Of a stretch of 64,000 nucleotides of DNA, positions 26,401 to 35,465 are shown piece by piece. The notes beneath the pieces are model-generated. The model saw only the letters and a list, made by a program, of their open reading frames with translations, did not search any database and was not told the origin of the DNA. Both the position numbers and the translations under genes were made by a program. The stretch spans positions 730,662-794,661 of the forward strand of contig NC_000961.1 in NCBI RefSeq assembly GCF_000011105.1, written 5' to 3'. Source of the stretch: Pyrococcus horikoshii OT3. Its GTDB lineage: Archaea; Methanobacteriota_B; Thermococci; Thermococcales; Thermococcaceae. The first letter of the stretch is position 1. Each line of letters begins with the position of its first letter.

Positions 26401-27723
26401 ATGTTTGAGGTTAACGAGCTTATACTTAAGAAGGCTAAAGAGCTCGGCCTCGGCGATGTAGTTGTTCTAAGTTATGAAACCGACAGGAGGCAAGTTCGCT
26501 TTGCGAACAACGAAGTTACCGTAGCCAAGCATTGGCACGAGAGGAAGGTTGAGCTTTTTGTTGAGTGGAAGAAGAGGATAGCTGGAACTTCAATTACTGA
26601 CTTGAGTGAAGAAAACATAGAGAGAACTCTCAAGACCCTTAAAGCAAACTTGGAGAAGATGAAGCCCAAAGAGGATTACTATGGAATAGCCGAGGGCCCC
26701 TTCGAGTATAAAGATATCCCCGAAACCTTCGACAAAGCTATAATTGAGCTCGACGATCCCAGTGAGTACGTTGAAACCGCTATAAATGCAGCTCTTGAAG
26801 AAGGGGCCAAAAGGGTTGCCGGGGTTCTATACACGGATCACGACAAGATATACTTAACCACGAGCAATGACGTTGAGGCCTTTGATGAGGGTACTGGAAT
26901 AGAGATAAGCGTGAGGGCCTTCATAGGTGACCTTGAGAGCGGTCACGGGACAAATTCCGTAAGGGTTCTCAAGAAGTTTGATCCGGAGAGCGCTGGGAGG
27001 AAAGCTGGAGAGATAGCGAAACTTGCGAGAAATCCTGAGCAAGGGCCTGAGGGAAGGTTCGACGTCATCTTTGATCCATTGGCCTTTGCAAACTTGCTAA
27101 GCTATATGGGATGGGCCTTCTCGGCCTTTGCAGTTGAAGCTGGCTTCAGCTACTTCGCAAACAAGCTGGATCAGAAAGTTGCAAGTGAGATAGTTACCAT
27201 AAAAGATGTTGGAAACCTTCCGAATGGCTACGCGACAAGGAAGTTTGACGATGAGGGCGTACCAACGAAGGAAACGATCCTTATACACAAGGGAATTCTT
27301 AAGACATACCTCTTCAACACGAGTTTAGCTAAAAAGTACGGAAGGGAGACAACTGCTAACGCTGGCCTCATAGCTCCGAGAGCTTGGAACATCGTCCTGG
27401 AGCCGGGGGATTACACTAAGGATGAGCTCTTCCAAGAGGTTAAGAAGGGAATCTACATAACGAACGTCTGGTACACGAGGTTCCAAAACTATATGACTGG
27501 AGACTTCTCAACGATACCCAGAGATGGAATATTCCTGATCGAGAATGGCGAGCTTAAGCCGATCAGGAACATTAGGGTTAGTGACAACATGCTCAGAATA
27601 CTTCAGAACGTTGTAGCTCTAAGCAAGGAAAGCTATCACGTTCACTGGTGGGAGGTTTCAAGGCCCGTCACGACGCCTTACGTTCTCGTAAAAGAAGTAG
27701 GAATAACGAGAGCAACAAAGTAG
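26401..27723 (+). CDS. tldE: TldE/PmbA, partner of TldD
   Basis: A 440-residue TldD/PmbA-family protein that lacks the HExxGH motif, as expected of the non-catalytic TldE partner. Conserved features include VVLSYETDRRQVRFANNEV near the N-terminus and a glycine-poor core ending FQNYMTGDFSTIPRDGIFLIENGEL. Candidate starts are a GTG at 26392 and ATGs at 26395 and 26401; the last has GAGGTGA at a good distance. It lies directly downstream of tldD, and together they form the two halves of the protease chamber. Confidence 0.87.
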   Translation: MFEVNELILKKAKELGLGDVVVLSYETDRRQVRFANNEVTVAKHWHERKVELFVEWKKRIAGTSITDLSEENIERTLKTLKANLEKMKPKEDYYGIAEGPFEYKDIPETFDKAIIELDDPSEYVETAINAALEEGAKRVAGVLYTDHDKIYLTTSNDVEAFDEGTGIEISVRAFIGDLESGHGTNSVRVLKKFDPESAGRKAGEIAKLARNPEQGPEGRFDVIFDPLAFANLLSYMGWAFSAFAVEAGFSYFANKLDQKVASEIVTIKDVGNLPNGYATRKFDDEGVPTKETILIHKGILKTYLFNTSLAKKYGRETTANAGLIAPRAWNIVLEPGDYTKDELFQEVKKGIYITNVWYTRFQNYMTGDFSTIPRDGIFLIENGELKPIRNIRVSDNMLRILQNVVALSKESYHVHWWEVSRPVTTPYVLVKEVGITRATK

Positions 27724-28059
27724 TCACTTACCCTTAAGGAATATCCATAGTCCCAGGAGTAATCCAGGACCCACAAGGAGTAAAGGAGCGACGTAGTCCC
27801 TTAAGTATGAAGCTAATGCATAATAGTTCAGCGCAAAGGAGCCCAATGTCATTCCGAGGATTATATTCTTATCTGCGGCCTTCCTCTTTCTTCTTATATC
27901 CATTGACATGCTTTCAACTACTAAGAAGCCCAGCAAACCGTAACCTATTGCTCCTAGGATTGCAGCAATTCTCTGGGCCCAGGTTATTGAAAACGCTGCT
28001 ATAAAGAGCATCACTAAGCCTCCTCCGGTGAAGAACATAAATGAGAATATCTCAAGCAT
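27724..28059 (-). CDS. Small membrane protein, unknown
   Basis: A 111-residue protein with four hydrophobic segments. A positively charged loop (SMDIRRKRKAADKN) near residue 55 splits it into two hairpins. I do not recognise a family. Its stop lies directly against the stop of tldE, with no spacing, in convergent orientation. A GGTGTTCACTG precedes the start. Confidence 0.65.
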   Translation of the reverse strand: MLEIFSFMFFTGGGLVMLFIAAFSITWAQRIAAILGAIGYGLLGFLVVESMSMDIRRKRKAADKNIILGMTLGSFALNYYALASYLRDYVAPLLLVGPGLLLGLWIFLKGK

Positions 28060-28099
28060 CAGTGAACACCACTTTTACTACGTTGTAAAAGATATATAA

Positions 28100-29452
28100 T
28101 TATTTCGATTTCTCCAGGAGAGCATAGAAGAATCCTATGGTTGAGTGTCTATGGGGCCAAGCTCTCATCGTTCCCTCTAGGAATCCTGGATCATAGGGAG
28201 ATTTTAGGGGTACAAGTTTGAACTCCGGATGAACGTTTAAAAACCACCTTATGTTCTTCTCATTTTCTTCCTTAAATATGCTGCAAGTTGTATATAGTAA
28301 TCTACCGCCAGGCTTAACTAGTCTTGCAGCACTTTCTAACAGTTCCCTCTGAAGCTGGCTCATTTCATTTATCTTATCCTCCCTAAGCCTCCATCTCAAT
28401 TCAGGATTCTTCCCTATAGTTCCTGAGGATGTGCATGGAGCATCTAGGAGAACCTTATCAGCTACTTCCTCCCCTATTATTTCGGGGGCCTTCCTAGCAT
28501 CTTTAACTAAGGGCTTTACTATTTTAATTCCCATCCTCTTAACGAAATCCTTAAGCCTCTTCATTCTCATCTTATCCACATCAAATGCATAGATCTTCCC
28601 CTTATTTTTCATTAGTTCAGCTAGATGGGTAGTTTTTCCTCCTGGGGCCGCTGCTAAATCAACAACAGTTTCTCCGGGCTTGGGATCCAAGACTATGGAA
28701 GCGACAGCAGATGCCTCCTCTTGCACTATAATCTTACCCTCGTTAAAAGCGCTACTTGTGTCAAAGTTGTAGGGCCCTTTAATTTTCAATATCGTCGGTA
28801 CCCTTTCGCTTCTGACTACCTCAACGCCATCTTCCTCTAGTTCCCCTATTACCTCCTCGACGTTTGCCTTAAGGGTGTTCACCCTGATGCTTATCCACTC
28901 GTGCCTCTTGTTAACGGATCTGAAGAAATCTTCGGTTTCATCACCTAAAATTCCCTTCACCCTCTCTATGAGCCAAGATGGGGCTAGATACTTCCACTCA
29001 AGCTCTTCAAGCTCATTCTTTGGATTTGGCTTATATTCAAATATTTTATCTAGCAAATCCCAAAAGTACATTCCAACGTAGGGGTGAGTTCTTGAAGAGA
29101 TAAAGTCGGAAGCCTTCCATCTGAGATTCTTAATAGTTTGAGAGCTTGGATCATGGAAAAGGGCTATATCAACGGCAACCCTAAGGGCAGCTCTCAGCCA
29201 GGGGTCTAAAATTAGTGGAGTTACGCCAACGATCTCTTTTATAACCTTATCGATTAATCCCTGCTTTTTCATGATATCGTAAAATATCATCGTTAGGACT
29301 CTATTTAGCCAGGCTTCCTCTACATCGTGCTTTTTAAATGCTTCCCTCTTTGCGTATTGACTCGGCTTTATTATCTCTCCCAATCTTATGGCCTCTATTA
29401 TGGCCCTTATTCCCTTTGGAGGTATTGAAAGCTTCTTTTTCTCTGCTTCCAT
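28100..29452 (-). CDS. NOL1/NOP2/sun (RsmB-like) RNA m5C methyltransferase
   Basis: A 450-residue protein. The N-terminal 150 residues are NusB-like and helical. The methyltransferase core has SAM-binding VVDLAAAPGGKTTHLAELM near residue 245, the catalytic-cysteine motifs DAPCTSSGTIG near 325 and LLYTTCSIFKEENE near 390, and the family C-terminus MRAWPHRHSTIGFFYALLEK. It methylates C5 of cytosine in rRNA or tRNA; the NusB-like extension is typical of RsmB-type rRNA enzymes, so the substrate is uncertain. Confidence 0.87.
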   Translation of the reverse strand: MEAEKKKLSIPPKGIRAIIEAIRLGEIIKPSQYAKREAFKKHDVEEAWLNRVLTMIFYDIMKKQGLIDKVIKEIVGVTPLILDPWLRAALRVAVDIALFHDPSSQTIKNLRWKASDFISSRTHPYVGMYFWDLLDKIFEYKPNPKNELEELEWKYLAPSWLIERVKGILGDETEDFFRSVNKRHEWISIRVNTLKANVEEVIGELEEDGVEVVRSERVPTILKIKGPYNFDTSSAFNEGKIIVQEEASAVASIVLDPKPGETVVDLAAAPGGKTTHLAELMKNKGKIYAFDVDKMRMKRLKDFVKRMGIKIVKPLVKDARKAPEIIGEEVADKVLLDAPCTSSGTIGKNPELRWRLREDKINEMSQLQRELLESAARLVKPGGRLLYTTCSIFKEENEKNIRWFLNVHPEFKLVPLKSPYDPGFLEGTMRAWPHRHSTIGFFYALLEKSK

Positions 29453-29506
29453 CGAAATATAATCCCTTAAAAATCTCTTTTAAATTCAACGTTTTATCTC
29501 AACAAT

Positions 29507-29512
29507 AAAAAA
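29507..29512 (-). terminator. Oligo-U terminator after purB
   Basis: A T6 run on the minus strand lies ten bases beyond the purB stop, fitting the U-tract terminators of archaea. There is no strong hairpin before it. Confidence 0.4.
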
Positions 29513-29522
29513 TAGAGATAGA

Positions 29523-30875
29523 TTATAATCCCCTTCTTTCCATCTCCTCAACATATTCAATGACTTTTTTGACTATTTCCCTTGCTTTGCCAATGTAATT
29601 TTCTGGTTTTAGCTCCTCAAGATCTCTCTCGGTTAGATACTTAGTTATTTCTCTACTTTCCTTTGCAACTTCCAGGAGGTCTCTGTTTTCACGGAAAGCT
29701 TTCATTGCAAGTTGCCTTACTACTTCATGAGCTTCCTGTCTTCCCATTCCTTTCTCGGCAAGCTTTAACATAAGGGGCTCGGCCATGATCAAGTTCTTTG
29801 TTAAATACAAGTTCCTCCTTATGTTCTCGGGGAAGAACTCCAGTCCAGTTAAAACCTTCTTCATGGTCTTGAGCATCTCATCAAGCAATACAAAGCTCTC
29901 TGGAAGGATAACCCTCTCAACGGAAGAATTCGTCAAATCCCTCTCATGCCAGAGTGGGTTATTTAGCAACGCCGGAATAACGTTGGAGTACAAAACCCTC
30001 GCAAGTCCACAGACCTTTTCAGTTCTTATGGGGTTCCTCTTGTGGGGCATCGTAGATGAACCTACTTGCTTCTCCCCGAAGGGTTCGCTTACCTCAAGTA
30101 TTTCAGTCCTCTGCAGGTTCCTTATCTCCAACCCCATCTTATCCAGAGTTGAAGCCACTAAAGCCAGGAAGAAAAGTAGTTCAGCGTAGACATCCCTTTG
30201 CACTATTTGATTCGTTATCCTTGCAGGCTTGAGACCAAGATCTTCCATCACCAATCTCTCAATTTCAAAGGCTTTTTCTCCAAATGAGGCCGCAGTTCCC
30301 ACGGCCCCTCTCATCTTACCAACGAGAACCCTCTCCTTAAGCTGGTATAACCTCTCTATATGCCTCTGGATCTCATCAAGCCACAGGGCGAACTTCATTC
30401 CATAAGTCGTCGGAACTGCATGTTGGCCATGGGTCCTCCCTATGCATACCGTACCTATATGCTTTTCCGCAAGCTGCTTCAAAATGGATCTAAGCTCTTT
30501 AAGATCCCTTTCAACTATCTCAAGGCTTTCCTTGATTAACAATGCATTGGCCGTATCTATTATATCATTAGAAGTTGCCCCAAGATGAACGTACTTTCCA
30601 TGTTCTCCGCAAACCTCGCTTAACGCTTTAACGACGGCCATTATATCATGATGGATCTCGGCCTCTATCTCCTTAACCCTCTCAAGCTTAACCCACTTTG
30701 TATTAGCCCTTTCCGAAATAACCTTAGCGCTCTCTTCCGGAATGTTTCCTACCTTAGCATGAGCCCTTGCTAGGGCAGCTTCAACGTCAAGTAGCTTTTG
30801 CAACTTGTTCTTTTCATCCCATATCTTCCTCATCTCCTCACTACCGTAGCGGTAATCTATTGGGTGAACCGCCAT
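29523..30875 (-). CDS. purB: Adenylosuccinate lyase
   Basis: A 450-residue fumarase/aspartase-superfamily lyase. The signature loop GSSTMPHKRNPI is near residue 275 and carries the catalytic serine. VHLGATSNDIIDTANALL near 95 and GRTHGQHAVPTTYGMKFALW near 145 supply the other conserved regions. It acts twice in purine synthesis, splitting SAICAR and adenylosuccinate with release of fumarate. Length and motifs are canonical. A GGTGATATA precedes the ATG. There are no purine genes next to it. Confidence 0.95.
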   Translation of the reverse strand: MAVHPIDYRYGSEEMRKIWDEKNKLQKLLDVEAALARAHAKVGNIPEESAKVISERANTKWVKLERVKEIEAEIHHDIMAVVKALSEVCGEHGKYVHLGATSNDIIDTANALLIKESLEIVERDLKELRSILKQLAEKHIGTVCIGRTHGQHAVPTTYGMKFALWLDEIQRHIERLYQLKERVLVGKMRGAVGTAASFGEKAFEIERLVMEDLGLKPARITNQIVQRDVYAELLFFLALVASTLDKMGLEIRNLQRTEILEVSEPFGEKQVGSSTMPHKRNPIRTEKVCGLARVLYSNVIPALLNNPLWHERDLTNSSVERVILPESFVLLDEMLKTMKKVLTGLEFFPENIRRNLYLTKNLIMAEPLMLKLAEKGMGRQEAHEVVRQLAMKAFRENRDLLEVAKESREITKYLTERDLEELKPENYIGKAREIVKKVIEYVEEMERRGL

Positions 30876-31195
30876 TATATCACCATTTTCACGGTAAAAT
30901 TAATCAATATAAATGTTTGTTTTTGACATATTTGTAGAAATCTAAAAGGCTCATCATTTGAGGATTTGTAAAATTTAGTCAGGCAACTTAAGAGCTAGGG
31001 GCTAGAAGCTTAAATTCAAGGATATTAAGTAGCCACACAACTGAGCTAGTGGAAAAGAGCTACCTTATTTTTCTTAGGGTTATCAGTTTGTCTTTATTTT
31101 CTTTCAGTCTTGGAATTTTCGTCGAAAGATAAGTTATTTTATCTTATACCCTCATATCTCTTTACGTAGGAATTAAGAAGCTAACAAGAGCCCGA
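30876..31195. other. Gene-free spacer upstream of purB
   Basis: About 320 bases with no open frame. The purB promoter should lie just above 30876 (TATA-like AATATAAATG on the minus strand near 30910). The rest contains no repeat or gene I can identify. Confidence 0.4.
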
Positions 31196-31477
31196 TTACC
31201 AGAATCCTTCACTTATTCTCTTATATGTTATAGAGGCAAGGTTCTCTGTAAGTGAAATTCCCTCTTTTATCTTGATCCAGCTCTTAAAGTGGGAGTCATT
31301 TCATTTATGGAATGGGGGAATAAAGATACCATACTAAAATATTAACCTCATGGCCAGTTCCTTTGGAACGTATTTCCATCTTACCGCAAATAAAAATGTA
31401 CTCAAGTAAACCACCAGTATAAATGGTACAAGTCTTAAGTTTACAAATTCTAGCTGTTTAAATGCTATTAGTTTACC
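31196..31477 (-). pseudogene. UPF0104/LPG-synthase-TM-like membrane protein relic
   Basis: On the minus strand, one open piece reads NLRLVPFILVVYLSTFLF then AVRWKYVPKELAMR. A shifted frame gives INEMTPTLRAGSR, and a third gives KIKEGISLTENLASITYKRI. In UPF0104 proteins the same order is found: a membrane helix ending in RW, an NN-x-TP-xx-RxGG motif, and an EGIxxxxxLAS helix. Two frame breaks and missing ends make it a pseudogene. The identification rests on motif order only. Confidence 0.5.
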
Positions 31478-31505
31478 TTATAAACTTTTAACAATAAAGT
31501 AAAGA

Positions 31506-31563
31506 AGGCGATGATGAAGCCTTCCGCACCTGAATGATGAGGAGTGGACGGCTTCCTGAGCCT
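31506..31563 (+). ncRNA. C/D-box guide sRNA
   Basis: The order and spacing match archaeal C/D sRNAs. C box ATGATGA lies at 31511-31517, a 12-base guide AGCCTTCCGCAC follows, then D' box CTGA (31530-31533), C' box ATGATGA (31534-31540), a second guide beginning GGAGTGGACGGCTT, and D box CTGA (31556-31559). The ends AGGC (31506-31509) and GCCT (31560-31563) can pair to close the terminal stem. Such RNAs guide 2'-O-methylation by fibrillarin at the base five positions upstream of D or D'. The RNA is antisense to, and just touches, the stop codon of ridA. Targets were not determined. Confidence 0.85.
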
Positions 31564-31942
31564 ACTCCTTATATGCTATGGCCTCTATCTCAATTAACAC
31601 ATCTTTTGGAAGCCTAGAAACTTCTACCGCAACCCTTGCAGGCTTGGATTCTCCAAAGTATTCAGCATAAACCTCGTTCATCTTTGCAAAGTCGTTCATA
31701 TCCTTTAGGTAAACGGTTACCTTAATGACATCATTGAGGGAATAACCGGCGGCTTCCAAAATAGCCTTTATGTTCTCCAACACCTGTCTTGTCTGATCCT
31801 TGATATCTCCTTTTACTATTTCTCCAGTTTTTGGATCTATTGGGATTTGGCCTGCGATAAAGAGGAAGTTTCCGGCCTTAATGGCTTGACTATAGGGACC
31901 TATTGGCTTTGGAGCATTTTCAGTAAAGATCACCTCTTTCAT
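31562..31942 (-). CDS. ridA: RidA family enamine/imine deaminase
   Basis: A 126-residue RidA (YjgF/YER057c) protein starting [21 protein letters not shown]. Substrate-site residues include GPYSQA near the N-terminus, the arginine in [13 protein letters not shown] near residue 105, and the glutamate in [10 protein letters not shown] at the end. Homotrimers hydrolyse reactive 2-aminoacrylate and related imines formed by PLP enzymes; threonine synthase and other PLP-linked genes are nearby. The ATG at 31942, after GGTGATCCC, gives the normal family length. Confidence 0.93.
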   Translation of the reverse strand: MKEVIFTENAPKPIGPYSQAIKAGNFLFIAGQIPIDPKTGEIVKGDIKDQTRQVLENIKAILEAAGYSLNDVIKVTVYLKDMNDFAKMNEVYAEYFGESKPARVAVEVSRLPKDVLIEIEAIAYKE

Positions 31943-32031
31943 AGGGATCACCACGAAATAATAGGGGAAAGACATAATAAATGTTTAGAAATGGATTAAG
32001 CTTATAAAGACACGGTACTTTATTTAGGCAC

Positions 32032-32970
32032 ATGTCAATTAAGGTACGTATTGCATCTCTTGATGATGTTAAAGGCATTGTCGAGGTTTACTGTTCTTCA
32101 GTTAGCAAATGGGTTAAATACATCAATGGTAAGGAAGTCGAAGCTAAATATGATGACCTCACTGTAGCTGAACGATGGAGTCACGGAGGTCCTTGGATGA
32201 GTATTGAAACTTGCGCTATAAATATAACCAACCTCCTAATCAACGACCAGTACCCCTTAGTAGCTGAGCTCAATGGTAAAATAGTCGGGGAGCTAGAGCT
32301 CTACATAGGTGAGGAGAAAAGTCTCCTCGGCAAATGTGGATATATAGATGTTTTGGAAGTACACAAAGATTATAGAAAAAGAGGTGTTGGTAAAGCACTT
32401 GTAAACAAGGCGGTCGAAATAGCTAAAGAGCATGAATGCGACACTGTGGCCGTATGGCCGGTTAAAGAAGCTGTTGGATTCTATAGAAAATGTGGTATAT
32501 CCGAGATCGCATACAGGATCGTTCATGTAGAAATAAACCTTAATGAAATCAGTGCTAAGGTTCAAGAACAATACTCAACTACTTCATTTCCTAATAACTA
32601 TGATATTATCAAAGATATGACATTTGTAACCCCTAGGATATATTCATCCTTTGCTGCATGGATAAAAAGTAGATGGGGCTATGCCATAGAGAAGAATAGA
32701 ACAAGTATCGAGGGTTGTATACCCGAACTAAATACATGTTATATAATTAAGGGTCTTTGGAATAATAAAAGTGCAGCTAAATTATTCTTATGGGTTGAGG
32801 ATATAGCAAGTATAAACCAAGTGCTAAATGAGATATTCGGGATCGCTAAGAAGAAAGGAATTACCAGACTACATTTACTAATAGATGAAAATGTGTACCG
32901 AGAGATCGTGAATAAGTATCCTCACAGGGTTTTAGAACACGAGGTTCTCCTGATGAAAAAAGTAAGATGA
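32032..32970 (+). CDS. GNAT-family N-acetyltransferase
   Basis: A 312-residue protein whose first 160 residues are a GNAT domain. The acetyl-CoA loop is DYRKRGVGKALVNKAVEIA near residue 120, preceded by the strand GYIDVLEVHK and followed by VGFYRKCGISEIAYRI. The C-terminal 150 residues may be a degenerate second GNAT-like domain (strands NTCYIIKGL, AAKLFLWVE, ITRLHLLIDENVY). The acceptor substrate is unknown. A TATA-like TTATAAAG lies shortly before the ATG, suggesting a short leader. Confidence 0.85.
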   Translation: MSIKVRIASLDDVKGIVEVYCSSVSKWVKYINGKEVEAKYDDLTVAERWSHGGPWMSIETCAINITNLLINDQYPLVAELNGKIVGELELYIGEEKSLLGKCGYIDVLEVHKDYRKRGVGKALVNKAVEIAKEHECDTVAVWPVKEAVGFYRKCGISEIAYRIVHVEINLNEISAKVQEQYSTTSFPNNYDIIKDMTFVTPRIYSSFAAWIKSRWGYAIEKNRTSIEGCIPELNTCYIIKGLWNNKSAAKLFLWVEDIASINQVLNEIFGIAKKKGITRLHLLIDENVYREIVNKYPHRVLEHEVLLMKKVR

Positions 32971-33097
32971 TTCATTGTATGCTTGTTTAGGTTCCTCACC
33001 TCTTCAGTAATCTCTATTTGGGCTTAAAACCCTATCTATAAACTTTACATTTTTGTGAAATCTCCTAATGATTCTTTGAAAAATCTACCCTTCACAG

Positions 33098-33625
<528 letters not shown>

Positions 33626-33690
33626 CTATGAAAATAATATAAAATATTTAAATTTATTACTCCAATTAGTGAAGTAGGAACATCCACAAA

Positions 33691-33819
33691 ATGCCTCCAA
33701 TGAAGCACGAACAACCAGGAAAGAGGGTTGTGTGGAAACTATATCCCCTTAGGGATAAGAAGGGCTCCAAATTAAAATTATGGGGAAAACAAGAACTAAC
33801 AAATCGCCTTCAAAAATAA
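33691..33819 (+). CDS. Possible 42-residue basic protein
   Basis: A short frame, MPPMKHEQPGKRVVWKLYPL and onward, rich in Lys and Arg, runs from ATG 33691 to a stop at 33817-33819, with a weak AGGAA upstream and an AT-rich promoter-like stretch before it. No family is recognised. It fills most of the gap between two minus-strand genes. It could be a real small protein or chance. Confidence 0.3.
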   Translation: MPPMKHEQPGKRVVWKLYPLRDKKGSKLKLWGKQELTNRLQK

Positions 33820-33845
33820 ATGAATTATTACTATGCTCCCAACCC

Positions 33846-35030
33846 TCATTTAATTACCTCCTTAAAAGCTTCTAATGTTGGTTCTATAGGTTCTGGGATC
33901 TGAAAGTTCTTTATAACGATGTTCGGATCCTTCAACCCATGTCCAGTTGTTATTAAGATGTAACTCTCATTTCTGCTTATTTCACCACTTTCAAGTAGCT
34001 TAATCAAGCCAGCCAAAGATGCTGCAGAGGCAGGCTCAACGAATAATCCCTCTCTAGATGCTAGGAGCCTTTGGGCCCTTAGTATCTCTTCATCACTCAC
34101 GCTTTCAAACAATCCTCCAGACTCTTCAACAGCTTTCCATGCCTTTATCCAGTTTGCTGGATTCCCTATTCTTATTGCAGAGGCAACAGTCTCTGGGTTC
34201 TCTTCAGGTTGAAACTTTTTCTTCTCCTTCCAAGCTTTCACTAAAGGAGAGGCACCTTCAGCTTGAATTCCAATCATCCTGGGAAGCTCATCTATAACTC
34301 CAGCCTCATACATTTCCTTGAACCCCTTCCATATCGCGGAAATGTTCCCAGCGTTTCCAACTGGGAGGATAATGTTGTCTGGAACTTTCCCTAGTTGATC
34401 GTATATCTCATATGCTATTGTCTTCTGTCCTTCAAGCCTAAATGGATTTATCGAGTTCAACATGTATATCCCAAGCTCTCTACTTGCCTCAACAACTATC
34501 CTAAGGGCATCGTCGAAGTTTCCCTTGATTGGGATTACCTTGGCTCCATGGATTATCGCCTGAGCAAGTTTTCCTAATGCTATCTTTCCGCTGGGTATTA
34601 GAACGTACGCTTTTATTCCTGCCTTTGCAGCGTAAGCTGCTAGTGATGCTGAAGTATTGCCCGTGGATGCACATATAACCTTATCCATTCCCAGTTCGAG
34701 AGCCTTTGAAACTCCGACGGTCATTCCACGATCCTTAAAGGAACCAGTTGGATTTGCTCCTTCATTTTTTGCATAAAGCTCCTTCACTTTTAGCTCATTT
34801 TCGAGGTTTGACAACCTATAAAGGGGAGTTCCACCCTCCTCTAGGCTTACCCTCTTTTTTACGGGAAGCCAGCTCTCATACTTCCATAACTTTATATCCC
34901 TACCGTTGAAAATGGAGGTATCAACCTTATCAAGGTCAATAACTACCTCCAGCAATCCTCCGCAATCACACCTATACCTAACTTCGTCCTCAGGGTATTC
35001 TCTTCCGCAAACTACACATCTCAATACCAT
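33846..35030 (-). CDS. thrC: Threonine synthase
   Basis: A 394-residue PLP enzyme of fold type II. The N-terminus carries a zinc-ribbon-like pair, CVVCGREYPEDEVRYRCDCGG. The PLP lysine is in NPTGSFKDRGMTVGVSKA near residue 100, and the phosphate loop is PVGNAGNISAIWKG near 220. It converts O-phosphohomoserine to threonine. It belongs to an ask-thrB-thrC arrangement, but the homoserine kinase gene between it and aspartokinase is decayed here. The start follows GGAGGGTGC. Confidence 0.92.
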   Translation of the reverse strand: MVLRCVVCGREYPEDEVRYRCDCGGLLEVVIDLDKVDTSIFNGRDIKLWKYESWLPVKKRVSLEEGGTPLYRLSNLENELKVKELYAKNEGANPTGSFKDRGMTVGVSKALELGMDKVICASTGNTSASLAAYAAKAGIKAYVLIPSGKIALGKLAQAIIHGAKVIPIKGNFDDALRIVVEASRELGIYMLNSINPFRLEGQKTIAYEIYDQLGKVPDNIILPVGNAGNISAIWKGFKEMYEAGVIDELPRMIGIQAEGASPLVKAWKEKKKFQPEENPETVASAIRIGNPANWIKAWKAVEESGGLFESVSDEEILRAQRLLASREGLFVEPASAASLAGLIKLLESGEISRNESYILITTGHGLKDPNIVIKNFQIPEPIEPTLEAFKEVIK

Positions 35031-35060
35031 TTTGCACCCTCCATTAACTTTTCTTGGTCA

Positions 35061-35465
35061 ATTACCCGTCCCAACTTCAAAACTCCCAAAGACGTCTTTC
35101 ATGACCTTTCTCCAAGACAAGTACCACTAGTCCTAAATCACCCTTCTTCCTACTTCATTCTTGGAAATCAGGAACTAGCAACCTACTATCCTCCTTTAAA
35201 GTGCTATGTTCTTCATAACATCTCCTGAATAAGGAGGAACGATGAGTTTCCAGGAATTTTTCTTTCCTTCTAGAGCGAACCTTAGTATACTCCCTCACTA
35301 TAAAAAGGATAGATACGCTGAGTTGGATAAAGCTTTAGTATATTCCTTTACCCTTACTCTGAAATCCTTGCTCTCCTTTGCAGTTACTAACGCTTCTATA
35401 GCTAGTCCAGAGATGTCAAACCCAAGTCCAAAGTTCACCATCGTGGCTGGAGTGCAGATTCTCAT
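35061..35465 (-). pseudogene. thrB: Homoserine kinase, decayed
   Basis: The ATG at 35465 opens MRICTPATMVNFGLGFDISG, a clear GHMP-kinase N-terminus of the homoserine kinase type (typical form: PAT-x-x-N-x-G-x-GFD). The frame stops after 55 codons at 35298. Further down, shifted frames give GDVMKNIAL, SRLLVPDFQE and RKVMKDVFGSFEVGTG, in the order expected of the C-terminal half. About 160 central residues, including the ATP loop, are gone. It lies between aspartokinase and threonine synthase, the normal operon place of thrB. Threonine synthesis would need another homoserine kinase elsewhere. Confidence 0.75.

Noticed and set aside
30940-30960. ATGATGA on the minus strand as a C box of another sRNA
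   Set aside because: No CTGA boxes at suitable distances follow it.
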